Below, piece after piece: positions 9,109 to 18,126 of a DNA stretch of 64,000 bases. The stretch comes from Carboxylicivirga marina. GTDB lineage: Bacteria > Bacteroidota > Bacteroidia > Bacteroidales > Marinilabiliaceae. The position numbers and the translations under genes were made by a program. Positions within the stretch are counted from its first letter, which is position 1; each line of letters opens with the position of its first letter. The notes beneath the pieces were generated by a model. The model saw nothing but the letters and a program-made list of their open reading frames with translations, searched no databases and was not told where the DNA came from. Where the stretch lies: contig NZ_JAENRR010000021.1 in NCBI RefSeq assembly GCF_016612505.1, forward strand, positions 1 to 64,000. Reading direction: 5' to 3'.

Positions 9109-10884
9109 ATGAACGATATCAATAAAAAGAGGACAGGAAACCTTATTTCCATCCAGGATTCGTTGGTGAAGGCCCGATTCTTTGATGACGTGATAATGGG
9201 GGAGACTGCTGAAATTTCCGTTGATGGGAAATTTCTTCAGGCGGAGGTGCTGCAGATACAGCCTGATCCTAAAAATGCCGATGCCGGTATTGTAGAAATG
9301 CAGGTATTTGAAGATTTAACCGGAGCCAAAATTGGTGACGAAGTTGTTTTTAAAGGTACACCTTTGTCGGTCTTATTGGGGCCTGGACTTCTAACTAGTG
9401 TGTGGGATGGATTACAGAACCCCTTGTATAAGTTAAGCGAAGAAGATGCTTATCTAAAACCAGGCATGAATGCACCTGCTTTGGATGAAACTGTTTTATG
9501 GGATTTTACGCCTATAGTAAAAGTTGGTGATTCCGTATCCGGTGGTGATGTTATTGGAACAGTACCTGAAGGTAAAGTAGATCATAAAATTTTGGTGCCT
9601 TTTAAATATGGTGCGTGTAAGATTGAAAGTATTATCGAGAAGAGATCTGTTAATATCACACAGAAAGTAGCTGTTATTGTTGATGAGCTTAATAACAAGC
9701 ATGAATTACAGCTGGCATTTCGTCAGCCTGTGAAATCTCCTATTCCTTTTAGAGAGCGTGCCATTCCAACTAAACCTATTTCAACAGGTGTGCGTGTAAT
9801 TGATTTACTTGCTCCTGTAGGATATGGTGGGACTGTAGGAAATCCTGGGCCTTTTGGTGCCGGAAAAACTGTATTACAGCACTCATTGTGTAAATATGCT
9901 GTGGCTGATATTATTATTATGGCGGCCTGTGGCGAGCGTGCCGGTGAGGCCGTAGAGGTATTTAAAGAATTTGCAGAGTTAGAAGATCCTACAACAGGCG
10001 AATCATTGATGAAGCGTATGTGTATTTTTGGAAATACCAGTTCGATGCCGGTTGCAGCTCGTGAAGCGTCGGTATTTATCGCATTAACAGTTGGCGAATA
10101 TTACCGTTATCAAGGTAAGAAAGTTGTGCTGTTGGCAGACTCCACTTCGCGTTGGGCACAGGCTTTACGTGAGCGTAGCGGACGTCAGGGTGATATTCCA
10201 GGACCTGAGGCTTTCCCAATGGATATTCCAGATCAGATTAAAGGAATGTATCAGCGTGCAGGTGAAGATTTAGGTACAGGTGGTTCGTTAACATTTATTG
10301 GAACCGTATCGCCGGCAGGTGGTAACTTTCAGGAGCCAGTTACGCAGGCTACAATGGATGCTACAGGTGGTTTCTGGGGATTATCGCAGGACCGTGCCGA
10401 TGCTAAAAAGTATCCGGCAATCGATCCATTGGTATACACTACTTCAGTTTATGATGGATTTGTTTCGTGGAAAGATCGTAATAAAATGTTGGGTACGTTA
10501 AATGATGCCAATGATATTGATCAAACAATCAGTACTATTGGATTAAAGAAGGTACCAGTATCAAACTACATACAATATCAAAAAGGATTAACCATCGATT
10601 TCTGCGTGATGCAGCAAGATGCGTTTGAGAAAAACGATGCTTGTACACGTCCTGAACGTTTGGAAATCATTAATGAAGCCGTTCAGAACCTTATCGAACG
10701 CGAAATTAATTTCGAAGTTGGCGATATGGATGATGAGCAGCTAAAAGAGCAGATTAAACACAAGTTTGATGAACTGCGTCAGTGGTGGAGAGAATGGAAC
10801 TACTCAGCTATAAACGAAGAGCAAATTAGACATCTGCCAAAAGCAGTGGAGGAATTTATTTTACAGGAGGAATACGCCGTATGA
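9109..10884 (+). CDS. ntpA: V/A-type ATP synthase subunit A (catalytic)
   Basis: A 591-residue catalytic subunit of a rotary V/A-type ATPase. The P-loop GPFGAGKT has Lys253. Other marks are the catalytic segment GERAGE in place of the usual GERGNE, the ADSTSRWAQALRE stretch, and the bulge or non-homologous region at about residues 110-190 typical of A subunits. The A3B3 head hydrolyses or makes ATP, coupled to ion flow through the membrane ring of subunits I and K encoded downstream. It is first in a seven-gene operon, and its stop overlaps the start of subunit B (ATGA). Confidence 0.97.
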   Translation: MNDINKKRTGNLISIQDSLVKARFFDDVIMGETAEISVDGKFLQAEVLQIQPDPKNADAGIVEMQVFEDLTGAKIGDEVVFKGTPLSVLLGPGLLTSVWDGLQNPLYKLSEEDAYLKPGMNAPALDETVLWDFTPIVKVGDSVSGGDVIGTVPEGKVDHKILVPFKYGACKIESIIEKRSVNITQKVAVIVDELNNKHELQLAFRQPVKSPIPFRERAIPTKPISTGVRVIDLLAPVGYGGTVGNPGPFGAGKTVLQHSLCKYAVADIIIMAACGERAGEAVEVFKEFAELEDPTTGESLMKRMCIFGNTSSMPVAAREASVFIALTVGEYYRYQGKKVVLLADSTSRWAQALRERSGRQGDIPGPEAFPMDIPDQIKGMYQRAGEDLGTGGSLTFIGTVSPAGGNFQEPVTQATMDATGGFWGLSQDRADAKKYPAIDPLVYTTSVYDGFVSWKDRNKMLGTLNDANDIDQTISTIGLKKVPVSNYIQYQKGLTIDFCVMQQDAFEKNDACTRPERLEIINEAVQNLIEREINFEVGDMDDEQLKEQIKHKFDELRQWWREWNYSAINEEQIRHLPKAVEEFILQEEYAV

Positions 10885-12191
10885 TAAGGAAAGAAATAAA
10901 CAAAATTAGTGAGATTGGTAAAGCACTTATCTCGGTAGAAGGAAATCCTGGCGTGGCGCTAAACCACGTGGTTGAACTTTTGGAAGCTGACAGTAATCAA
11001 AGCCTTTCTTTTGCAAAAGCGATTAATATTACAGAAGATACAACGCGCTTTCAGGTATTTAATGGTACGACTGGTTTAAGTACAAAAACCAAAATTCGTA
11101 TGCACGAGATTCCGCTAACAGCTGGTTTCTCTAGTAAAATGCTTGGTCGTAGCTTCGATGGAGCTGGTGAAGTATCTGATGGTGGCCCTGAAGTTATCTT
11201 TGAAAAGCAGGTGTCAACCCGATTAGATACCTTAAATCCTACTGTTCGTAATGTGCCTAAGCAGGCTTTATGGACTGGTATTCCAATGATTGATGTATTT
11301 AATACATTGGTTAAATCACAAAAGATTCCAATTTTTGCAGGCCCAACCGAGCCGTATAATCGCTTGTTGTCACAGATTGCTAAAGGAGCTCAGGCCGATG
11401 TTATCATCTTTGCTGGTATCGGATTAAAATTTGATGAGTATCAGTATTTTAAGGAGCAGTTATCGCAGTCGGGTAACATTGATAAGACTATAATGTTTAC
11501 GCACTTGGCTGGTGATTCACAGATTAAAGGTTTGATGTTGCCTGATGTAGCTTTAAGTGTGGCACGCGAATTTGGTGATCAGGGAAAAGATGTACTGGTG
11601 CTGTTAACGGATATGACCAACTGGTCCAATATTCTTCGTAATGTGGCCAACTATCAGGATATGATTCCATCACTTCAAGGTTATCCAGGTTCATTATACT
11701 CTGAGTTAGCTAAGCGATACGAGGTGGCAGCGGATATCGAAGGAGCAGGTTCTATCACGATTATTGGTGCTACAACTCTTGAATCTCTCGAAGATCCAGT
11801 GCCTGATAACACCGGTTACATTACTGAAGGGCAGTTCTTCCTTGAAAATGGAAAACTGAAATTAGCCCGTTCTTTATCACGATTGAAACAGGGTGTTAAT
11901 GGTAAAACACGAAGTGACCATCGTGCAATCATGACGGCCATGGCCTCCTTATTGGCAGATGCTGAGAAAGCTTATGAAGCTTCGGAGGTAGGTGCAGCTA
12001 ATGATGCTTATTCTCAAAAATTGTTACGTTATCGTACCGACTTTATCGAAAATGTGGAAGAACCATTTGGTGAACCAATGGAACTGGAAGCAGCTCTGAA
12101 TAAGTGTTGGGCTATTCTTAAGCGCCATTTCGACTCTACGGAAACTGGACTCAGTAAAAAGCTGATTGAAGAATATTGGGATAAGAATTAA
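10881..12191 (+). CDS. ntpB: V/A-type ATP synthase subunit B (regulatory)
   Basis: A 436-residue non-catalytic B subunit that alternates with A in the hexameric head. It lacks a P-loop; the equivalent place reads PIFAGPTEPYNRLL, as in other B subunits. The VLVLLTDMTNW and GYPGSLYSELAKRYE segments are highly conserved in V/A-type B subunits. It is translationally coupled to subunit A by a 4-base overlap and followed by subunit E after 3 bases. Confidence 0.97.
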   Translation: MIRKEINKISEIGKALISVEGNPGVALNHVVELLEADSNQSLSFAKAINITEDTTRFQVFNGTTGLSTKTKIRMHEIPLTAGFSSKMLGRSFDGAGEVSDGGPEVIFEKQVSTRLDTLNPTVRNVPKQALWTGIPMIDVFNTLVKSQKIPIFAGPTEPYNRLLSQIAKGAQADVIIFAGIGLKFDEYQYFKEQLSQSGNIDKTIMFTHLAGDSQIKGLMLPDVALSVAREFGDQGKDVLVLLTDMTNWSNILRNVANYQDMIPSLQGYPGSLYSELAKRYEVAADIEGAGSITIIGATTLESLEDPVPDNTGYITEGQFFLENGKLKLARSLSRLKQGVNGKTRSDHRAIMTAMASLLADAEKAYEASEVGAANDAYSQKLLRYRTDFIENVEEPFGEPMELEAALNKCWAILKRHFDSTETGLSKKLIEEYWDKN

Positions 12192-12194
12192 AAA

Positions 12195-12809
12195 ATGAAA
12201 GAAATGCACGATAATAAAGAAAACCTGGAAACGATTGTTTCGAAGCTTAAGGAACAAGGCATTGATGCCGGTGAAGCAGAGAAACAACGCATTATAGAAG
12301 AGGCTAAAAAGCAGGCTGAAACAATTATTTCAGAAGCCGAAGCTCAAAAGCAAACCATTATTGATGAAGCTAATGCAAAAGCCGAACAAGCAGAGAATAA
12401 TTCTCAAATGGCTTTAAAGCAGGCTTCGCGTGATATGATTGAGGCTACTAAAGTGGCTGTTTTAAAATACATGGAGTCAATCTTTGGTGATTTGAGTAAA
12501 AGCTTGTTCACTCAAGAGCAATACTTACAGGAGTTAACTAAAGTGGTTGTAGCATCTGTTGAAGGCAATAAAGCTGTTTCTGTACCAGCCGAAACATTAA
12601 AGGCTATGGAAGCTTATATTACTAATGCCGGTCTGAAAGAAGTAGTTGAATTACAACCTTTGGCCAATAGTGAAGCTAAAATAGTAGTGCAGTCAAAAGA
12701 AAATAGTGGCGTGCAGTTTGTATTGAGTGCTAATGATATACAAGAAGCCATGTTTGCCTTATTAAATAAAGATTTAGTTGAACGCATAACTCAAAACCAG
12801 GAGGGCTAA
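12195..12809 (+). CDS. ntpE: V/A-type ATP synthase subunit E (peripheral stalk)
   Basis: A 204-residue protein with a long N-terminal Ala/Glu/Lys-rich helix (about residues 20-85, IIEEAKKQAETIISEAEAQ) and a small alpha/beta C-terminal domain. This is the plan of subunit E, which forms the peripheral stalk holding the head static against the ring. No separate G/H subunit is visible in the operon. An alternative start ATG lies 9 bases downstream. Confidence 0.88.
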   Translation: MKEMHDNKENLETIVSKLKEQGIDAGEAEKQRIIEEAKKQAETIISEAEAQKQTIIDEANAKAEQAENNSQMALKQASRDMIEATKVAVLKYMESIFGDLSKSLFTQEQYLQELTKVVVASVEGNKAVSVPAETLKAMEAYITNAGLKEVVELQPLANSEAKIVVQSKENSGVQFVLSANDIQEAMFALLNKDLVERITQNQEG

Positions 12810-13315
12810 TGATGTCAAACTTGGTTTATTTAATGTGTAGTTTGCCATCATTGAAATTTGGCCAGGCACCGCCCATTACGATGGCGGAGTTTACTGAAGA
12901 TGCCAAAAGTCAATTATCGGCAAAGCACTTTAAAAAACTGGAACCGGTTGATATTTATAAAGCAACCGATTCGAAAGGGAAAGTGAGTTTGAAGAGTATT
13001 GCCGTGATGCTAAGTGATATGAAACAAGACATGTCGGAGCTTAGAGAGGCCAAGTCTCAAAAACGCACACCCAGTTTAGTACGACTGCCGTTAACGGTGG
13101 TTAATGCCAATCCATTGGAGCGTGAAAAGCTAATAATGCGCTGGCAATGGGAAGAACTAGACACCATACAGGCGGGCGAAACGTTTACCTTAACTGAAGT
13201 GATGGTTTATAAGCTGCGTTTGCAGATTCTAGACCGTTTGAACTCGTTTGATAAAGAACGAGGCTCGCAGGTATTGGCGTCAGTGGTAAATCCACCTAAA
13301 AAGAAGGAGGAATAA
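12809..13315 (+). CDS. DUF2764 family ATPase-associated protein
   Basis: A 168-residue protein in the position of the DUF2764 gene found in Bacteroidota and spirochaete V-ATPase operons. The N-terminus (LVYLMCSLPSLKFG) and the charged C-terminus ending in KKKEE fit this family. It is thought to stand in for part of subunit C, which joins rotor and ring, since no recognisable subunit C is encoded here; that role is inference. It overlaps the upstream stop by one base (TAATG) and the downstream start likewise. Confidence 0.8.
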   Translation: MMSNLVYLMCSLPSLKFGQAPPITMAEFTEDAKSQLSAKHFKKLEPVDIYKATDSKGKVSLKSIAVMLSDMKQDMSELREAKSQKRTPSLVRLPLTVVNANPLEREKLIMRWQWEELDTIQAGETFTLTEVMVYKLRLQILDRLNSFDKERGSQVLASVVNPPKKKEE

Positions 13316-13923
13316 TGGCAGGAGTAAAAATAAAATACACTAAAACTGAGCGAGCCCGTCAGAAAAAAATTCTGAAGGTGTCTTTGCGCATGCTGCCGTT
13401 GTTTGAAGCCATGGAGAAGTCCTTAATGTCAACAATTAATACAATTGCTGAGCGCATTGAGGAAATTCGTCAGGTAATAGAGCATAACAACCGTAAGGCA
13501 GAGCCTTGGGTAGCAGTAATGAGTGATTCACACGTAGATATTAAATCGTTTGTTTCTGTCAATAAAGTTATCACCAAGCATATCGATGTGGCTGGGGTTC
13601 GGGTTAATCAGTACGAAGGTGTTGATTTCAATGTTGAGCCTATTCAAGTTGATACACCCTTATGGGTTGATGATGCCATTGAGATGATGAAAGAGCAACT
13701 ACAGCTATTGGCAGAAATTGACTGTCTGGAAGAACAGATTCGATTACTCGAAGAAGAACTTCTGGATGTAAGAGCTCGAATCAAACTGTTTGAGAATCGT
13801 CGTATTCCTAATGCGAAAACAGCGATTAGAAAAATTGGTCAGAAATTGCAGGATGATGAGCGTTTGACGATTGCAACGGCTAAAGTTGTTAAAACCAGTC
13901 AAAAGGAAGGAGTGATGGTATGA
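13315..13923 (+). CDS. ntpD: V/A-type ATP synthase subunit D (central stalk)
   Basis: A 202-residue central-shaft subunit. It begins with the family pattern KYTKTERARQKKILK and is almost wholly helical. Long N- and C-terminal helices (about 10-60 and 125-200) should form the antiparallel coiled coil that turns inside the A3B3 head. No subunit F gene, the usual partner of D, is found in the operon. Its stop overlaps the start of subunit I (ATGA at 13920). Confidence 0.93.
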   Translation: MAGVKIKYTKTERARQKKILKVSLRMLPLFEAMEKSLMSTINTIAERIEEIRQVIEHNNRKAEPWVAVMSDSHVDIKSFVSVNKVITKHIDVAGVRVNQYEGVDFNVEPIQVDTPLWVDDAIEMMKEQLQLLAEIDCLEEQIRLLEEELLDVRARIKLFENRRIPNAKTAIRKIGQKLQDDERLTIATAKVVKTSQKEGVMV

Positions 13924-15740
13924 TTACAAAAATGAAAAAGCTATTGCTCTTTATGGCACATCCTACCAATGATATGGATGAGGATTTAACAGTGTTAGGG
14001 CAATTGGGCTTAATGCATATTTCGCCTTTTCAACCAGCTAAAGATGAGTCGATAGAACGTATTTTAAAACGTATTGAGGAACTTGAAAAAGGCATCTCAA
14101 TACTAGAGGAGTACGAAGGAATTGAATCGTCTGTGGCATTAGAAGTGACTAATTATTCGACAGAAAAGCGAGGTGAGATTGCTTTATTGGAAGATGTTTT
14201 AAATACTCATAATGCTAATGTTGAGCTGAATAAGCAGATATCAGAATTATCAAAAGCACAACAGTGGTATAATTCATGGGGAAGCATCTCTCTGAATGAT
14301 ATTAAGTCAATTACTGATAAAGGTGTTTACCTTAAGTTGTACGAAGTTCCTGCCAAGGATGTTAAAAGTATCGCTGAGCAACATACTGTAAAAGTTGTAG
14401 GTCAATCAGCTGGAGCGGTTCAGGTCGTTCTTATTTCAGAAGATAAGGAAGTATCATTAAACTATCACCAGATAGAGTTGCCTGTTATCTCACAACAAGA
14501 GGTTGAGGAGGCTCTAAGTGATAAAAATGCAGCATTGGCTAAAGGGAAACAACGATTGTGTCAATTATCTGAGCAAAAAGCTTTATTAGTTGAAGCATTA
14601 GATGAGCGTAACCGTCGTTTAGAAATTCGTACCGTGCAATATGGCGGTATCGCCTTTCATGACAAGGTACGCTGCTGGGAAGGCTACGTGCCAGAAGATA
14701 AGGTGAGCAATATTACCGAAGCTGCTGATGAGAATGCCTGGGGTTATGTTGTTCGTGAACCAAGACCAGATGAATATGATTTAGTACCAACGCTACTAAA
14801 GAATCCAGGTTGGACACATAAGATTAAGCCGGTTATGGGCTTTATGGGTTTAGTGCCAGGTTATGATGAAATCGATGTGTCGAAAATATTCCTGATTTTC
14901 TTTACATTCTTTACCGGTATTTTGGTAGGGGATGCGGGTTATGGACTCATCTTTTTGGTACTTACACTTTTAGCTCACTGGAAAACTGGATTTGTTAAGA
15001 AGATTGAATTCGGATTGTTTTATACACTTTCGGTTTCAGTGATGATTTGGGGTGTGTTAACCGGTACTTATTTTGGCGCCGAAACCATTGCAAATATTCC
15101 ATTCTTAAAACAATTGCAGGTACAGCAACTCGCCAGTTTTGGTGGCGATAATCTCCGAATTCAACAGTTTATGTTTATAATCGGAGCAGTGCATTTAACC
15201 ATTGGTCACCTTCAAAAAGGGTTGAAATACATTAATACTGTTATACCAATCGCTCAATTAGGATGGGTATCCATTGTATGGGGACTTTACTTCTTGGTCA
15301 ATGACATGGTATTAGGTATTGATGGACCTTCGTATATGCAATGGTTATTTATTGGTGGAGCGGTCTTGGTTACATTCTTTTCAAGTCCGGGACAGCCTTT
15401 GTTTAAAGGAATGCTATCATCTTTAGGGAATCTGCCTTTGAATGTTATTAATGGTTTCTCCGATGTTATATCATACATTCGCTTATATGCAGTTGGTTTG
15501 TCAACAGTGTTAATGGCAAGTAGTTTTAACGACATGGCCATTGGCGAAGGAATTACAACAGTTGCTTCAGGAGTAGGTGCCGTATTGGTACTTGTTCTGG
15601 GTCATGCCTTAAACATGACACTGGCTGCAATGGCTGTGTTGGTGCACGGGGTTCGATTAAATATGCTTGAATATGCTGGCCATGCCAGTGTTGAATTTTC
15701 GGGGAGTGATTACAACCCATTTAAATTAAAAAATAAGTAA
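13920..15740 (+). CDS. ntpI: V/A-type ATP synthase subunit I (membrane stator)
   Basis: A 606-residue subunit homologous to eukaryotic V-ATPase subunit a. Residues 1-300 form the cytosolic arm with coiled-coil segments. Residues about 315-600 form the membrane domain with seven or eight helices. The essential arginine that faces the rotor carboxylate is seen in SYIRLYAVGLS (Arg521). GDAGYGLIFL and GHALNMTLAAMAVLVHGVRLNMLE are family signatures. It forms the ion half-channels with subunit K. Confidence 0.95.
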   Translation: MITKMKKLLLFMAHPTNDMDEDLTVLGQLGLMHISPFQPAKDESIERILKRIEELEKGISILEEYEGIESSVALEVTNYSTEKRGEIALLEDVLNTHNANVELNKQISELSKAQQWYNSWGSISLNDIKSITDKGVYLKLYEVPAKDVKSIAEQHTVKVVGQSAGAVQVVLISEDKEVSLNYHQIELPVISQQEVEEALSDKNAALAKGKQRLCQLSEQKALLVEALDERNRRLEIRTVQYGGIAFHDKVRCWEGYVPEDKVSNITEAADENAWGYVVREPRPDEYDLVPTLLKNPGWTHKIKPVMGFMGLVPGYDEIDVSKIFLIFFTFFTGILVGDAGYGLIFLVLTLLAHWKTGFVKKIEFGLFYTLSVSVMIWGVLTGTYFGAETIANIPFLKQLQVQQLASFGGDNLRIQQFMFIIGAVHLTIGHLQKGLKYINTVIPIAQLGWVSIVWGLYFLVNDMVLGIDGPSYMQWLFIGGAVLVTFFSSPGQPLFKGMLSSLGNLPLNVINGFSDVISYIRLYAVGLSTVLMASSFNDMAIGEGITTVASGVGAVLVLVLGHALNMTLAAMAVLVHGVRLNMLEYAGHASVEFSGSDYNPFKLKNK

Positions 15741-15762
15741 AATCTAATAAAATTATAATACA

Positions 15763-16221
15763 ATGACTTTATTAACAGTAGTAAACGGATTTGGTGGTCA
15801 CGCTATCGCTTTAGGAATTGCAGGAGTAGGTTCAGCAGTAGGTACAGGAATTGCAGCTATGGGTGCAATGGGCCTTTGGAAACAATCTATTAAGGATAAA
15901 AAGAAATTACCAGCATTAGCACTTGCAATGGTAGGTATGCCTTTAAGTCAGGTGATTTATGGTATGATTTTCATGAATTCATTAATTGGAGCAGACCTTA
16001 ATCCTGATAGCTATATGAATCAGATGATTTTCGCTTTGTTCGTAGGTATCGCTATTGCTGCTTCAGCGATTATGCAAGGGCGTGCAGGTGCTGCTGCTTG
16101 TTCTAACTTAGCCGTTGATGATAAGCAAGGTGCTGGTATGTACATTGCTGCAATGGGTGTTATTGAAACTGTTGCACTTTTAGCAATGGTATTTGGTATG
16201 GGCGGAATCCCTGCCGCATAA
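15763..16221 (+). CDS. ntpK: V/A-type ATP synthase subunit K (rotor ring proteolipid), Na+-type ligands
   Basis: A 152-residue proteolipid with four membrane helices (two fused hairpins), as in Enterococcus hirae NtpK. The ion-binding carboxylate is Glu135 in GVIETVALL. By position, the E. hirae Na+ ligands Thr64, Gln65, Gln110 and Glu139 correspond to Ser62, Gln63 (PLSQVIYG), Gln105 (AIMQGRAG) and Glu135. The first hairpin has no carboxylate, so there is one ion site per subunit. Keeping these ligands suggests Na+ coupling, although proton use cannot be excluded. It is the last gene of the operon and a terminator follows. Confidence 0.95.
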   Translation: MTLLTVVNGFGGHAIALGIAGVGSAVGTGIAAMGAMGLWKQSIKDKKKLPALALAMVGMPLSQVIYGMIFMNSLIGADLNPDSYMNQMIFALFVGIAIAASAIMQGRAGAAACSNLAVDDKQGAGMYIAAMGVIETVALLAMVFGMGGIPAA

Positions 16222-16249
16222 GGAATAGAATCATATTTATTAAATATCG

Positions 16250-16284
16250 AAAGAGTTGGCTATCTTTGCCAGCTCTTTTTTTAT
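16250..16284 (+). terminator. Terminator of the V/A-ATPase operon
   Basis: AAGAGTTGGC and GCCAGCTCTT form a 10-bp stem (one G-T pair) with a 7-nt loop, followed by a T-run. Confidence 0.85.
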
Positions 16285-16350
16285 TGAGGGGTCGGTATGG
16301 TGAAATGTAAATCACTACAAACTACACCTTCTGACTTATGAACGAATGAT

Positions 16351-16710
16351 ATGGATTTAACAGGGCAGTGGCAATTTTTTGAACAGTTTGAAGCAGGCTT
16401 TGACATGGGGCACGCCATTTTAAAGCAGGTTGGTGACAAACTAAGCGGCACGCTGGTTTATCGCGAGTATATTGATGATGAAGGCTCATTTCTTATTGCC
16501 ATTAATGTGGAAGGAGATGTGTTTGACGATCGCTTAATGATGCGTGGGAAAAGCTATGAAATTCTAGAATCGCCATTCCCTATTGAGTATTGTTTAGATG
16601 ACCGTATTGCTGAATTATCTGATCCGAATCGTATCGAGGGACACAGTGTGGATGACCAAAATCTGGAAGGGCAGTTCGTGCTAAGACGCATACATCTGAT
16701 GGAATCCTGA
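16351..16710 (+). CDS. Conserved hypothetical protein, small beta-rich
   Basis: A 119-residue cytosolic protein I do not recognise. It has no signal peptide or membrane segment. The sequence starts DLTGQWQF and alternates short strands (KLSGTLVYRE, FLIAINVEGDVFDDRLMMRG, NLEGQFVLRR) in a way that resembles small lipocalin-like or other beta-barrel folds in which a molecule's effect on a substrate is scored ('GxW' start, 'LxG' strands). It is acidic and has one Cys. It stands alone between the ATPase terminator and the universal stress gene. Confidence 0.75.
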   Translation: MDLTGQWQFFEQFEAGFDMGHAILKQVGDKLSGTLVYREYIDDEGSFLIAINVEGDVFDDRLMMRGKSYEILESPFPIEYCLDDRIAELSDPNRIEGHSVDDQNLEGQFVLRRIHLMES

Positions 16711-16993
16711 CTAGATAATTACCTTCAGTCAACAATAAGGTTTCTTTTTATTGACTAATCAATAGTATTTGTTGACTAACGACGGCATTGTGTGGATTAA
16801 AATCATAACATTCTTTTCTTAATTTCCGTATACTATTATAGATGTGGTTTCTATTTGGGTTGGACTGATGTGAATTCAACTTACTAATTAGCCAGCACAA
16901 ATTTCTTTTCCGAAAATGTTCGGTAATGAGTATTCCTACGGTAATTGTAGCCGGTGCCAAATGTAGCTAAAGCAATTTCCTAAATCATGTACT

Positions 16994-17806
16994 ATGAAAC
17001 GGATACTATTGTTAACCGATTTCTCTGACACTGCCAGGAATGCCGCTATGTACGCACTCAAGATGTTTGAAAACGAAAAGGTGTATTTCGACCTGGTTAA
17101 TGCTTACGATCTGGAGTTTAGTGGCAGCCCCTATATTATGCAAGTGAAAGAGGAATTGGCCGAAGAGAGCCTTAAAGGCCTGAAGAATGAATTGTCCCTC
17201 CTGCATAGGCGTTTTCCTAATGCACGCGTTGAGTTAGCTTCTCGTTTTGGTAGTTTACTGGATGTCGTTCAAAATGAGATTGTAGATTTTAAACCAGAAT
17301 TAATTGTTTTGGGCTGTCGTGGTGAAACAGCACTTGAGAATTTTCTATTGGGCAGTAACGCCTACGAAATAGTGAAGAATATTAATGCAGCTATTTTAGT
17401 AGTTCCAAAGCATGCCAAGTTTAAAAAACCTGATAAAATTGTGTTTGCCACCGATTTAAAAGATGTTAAGGTTGATGAAGTGGTTGAGCCATTACGCGAC
17501 TTGTCGCATCATTTTCATGCCGATTTAATGTTTGTCAATGTTATGGAAGATGACTATGTCAACCGTTTGGAAGCAGAGGATAAAATAGCATCCCATTTTG
17601 AAGGCTTAAATCTATCATTCAACTTTATTGAGGGTGAAGATGTATGCAATGGCATTCTTAAATTTATGGATGATAACGATGCTGATATTGTGACTCTGGT
17701 TCGTCATCATGAGTCGTTCTTTGAGCGCTTATTCCACCCTAGTGTTACAAAAAAGATGATATTGCATCCTGAGCATCCGATGCTGATACTTCACGATGAG
17801 GGATAG
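16994..17806 (+). CDS. Universal stress protein, tandem UspA domains
   Basis: A 270-residue cytosolic protein with two UspA folds (about 1-138 and 145-270). The first domain starts KRILLLTDFSDTARNAA and carries the ATP-binding pattern G-2x-G-9x-G-S (GCRGETALENFLLGSN). In the second domain this motif is degenerate (LVRHHESFFERLFHPS), so probably only one domain binds nucleotide. It is monocistronic with its own terminator. A decayed copy of its last 35 codons lies about 330 bases downstream, after the GG-leader gene. Confidence 0.93.
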   Translation: MKRILLLTDFSDTARNAAMYALKMFENEKVYFDLVNAYDLEFSGSPYIMQVKEELAEESLKGLKNELSLLHRRFPNARVELASRFGSLLDVVQNEIVDFKPELIVLGCRGETALENFLLGSNAYEIVKNINAAILVVPKHAKFKKPDKIVFATDLKDVKVDEVVEPLRDLSHHFHADLMFVNVMEDDYVNRLEAEDKIASHFEGLNLSFNFIEGEDVCNGILKFMDDNDADIVTLVRHHESFFERLFHPSVTKKMILHPEHPMLILHDEG

Positions 17807-17833
17807 AAATTAATATTAATTAATGTAGATAAT

Positions 17834-17868
17834 TGCCCCAGTCTCAAAAAATGAGACTGGGGCTTTTT
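17834..17868 (+). terminator. Terminator of the universal stress protein gene
   Basis: A perfect 12-bp stem GCCCCAGTCTCA / TGAGACTGGGGC with an A-rich loop, followed by TTTTTA. Confidence 0.92.
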
Positions 17869-17919
17869 AATATTGCAATGTAAGCTTACAATTATATTAA
17901 CGTTTTAATAATTAATAAG

Positions 17920-18123
17920 ATGAAAAATTTAAAAGAAATAGGATTGAAGGAACTTGACAATGTTCAGTTAAAAAAAATGAATGGAGGTGGTTTTTGGGAA
18001 GATGCTCGTGATGGATATTGTGATTGTCTAGTTGGCAAGACTCCTGATTTTGAAGATAGGAGCATTACGTATTGGGTTTTTCATGGATTGGCAAATGGGC
18101 TAAAAGGTGCCGTTGAGAATTAG
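17920..18123 (+). CDS. Putative double-glycine-leader secreted peptide
   Basis: A 67-residue peptide whose first 24 residues (KEIGLKELDNVQLKKMNGGG) look like a ComC/bacteriocin-type double-glycine leader. In such leaders conserved Leu, Glu and hydrophobic positions precede a GG cleaved by a C39 peptidase-containing ABC exporter. The predicted mature part (about 43 residues, starting FWED or GFWED) has a CDC pair (Cys34, Cys36), several aromatic residues and no long hydrophobic helix. The mature sequence matches nothing I know. No C39 transporter, immunity or maturation gene is visible in the window, so export is inferred from the leader alone. It sits between the universal stress gene and a remnant of that gene's 3' end. 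Confidence 0.65.
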   Translation: MKNLKEIGLKELDNVQLKKMNGGGFWEDARDGYCDCLVGKTPDFEDRSITYWVFHGLANGLKGAVEN

Positions 18124-18126
18124 TAA

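Noticed and set aside
16748-16960. 70-residue minus-strand ORF between the hypothetical gene and usp
   Set aside because: No good start context, odd composition, no domain. It looks like chance reading of AT-rich DNA.
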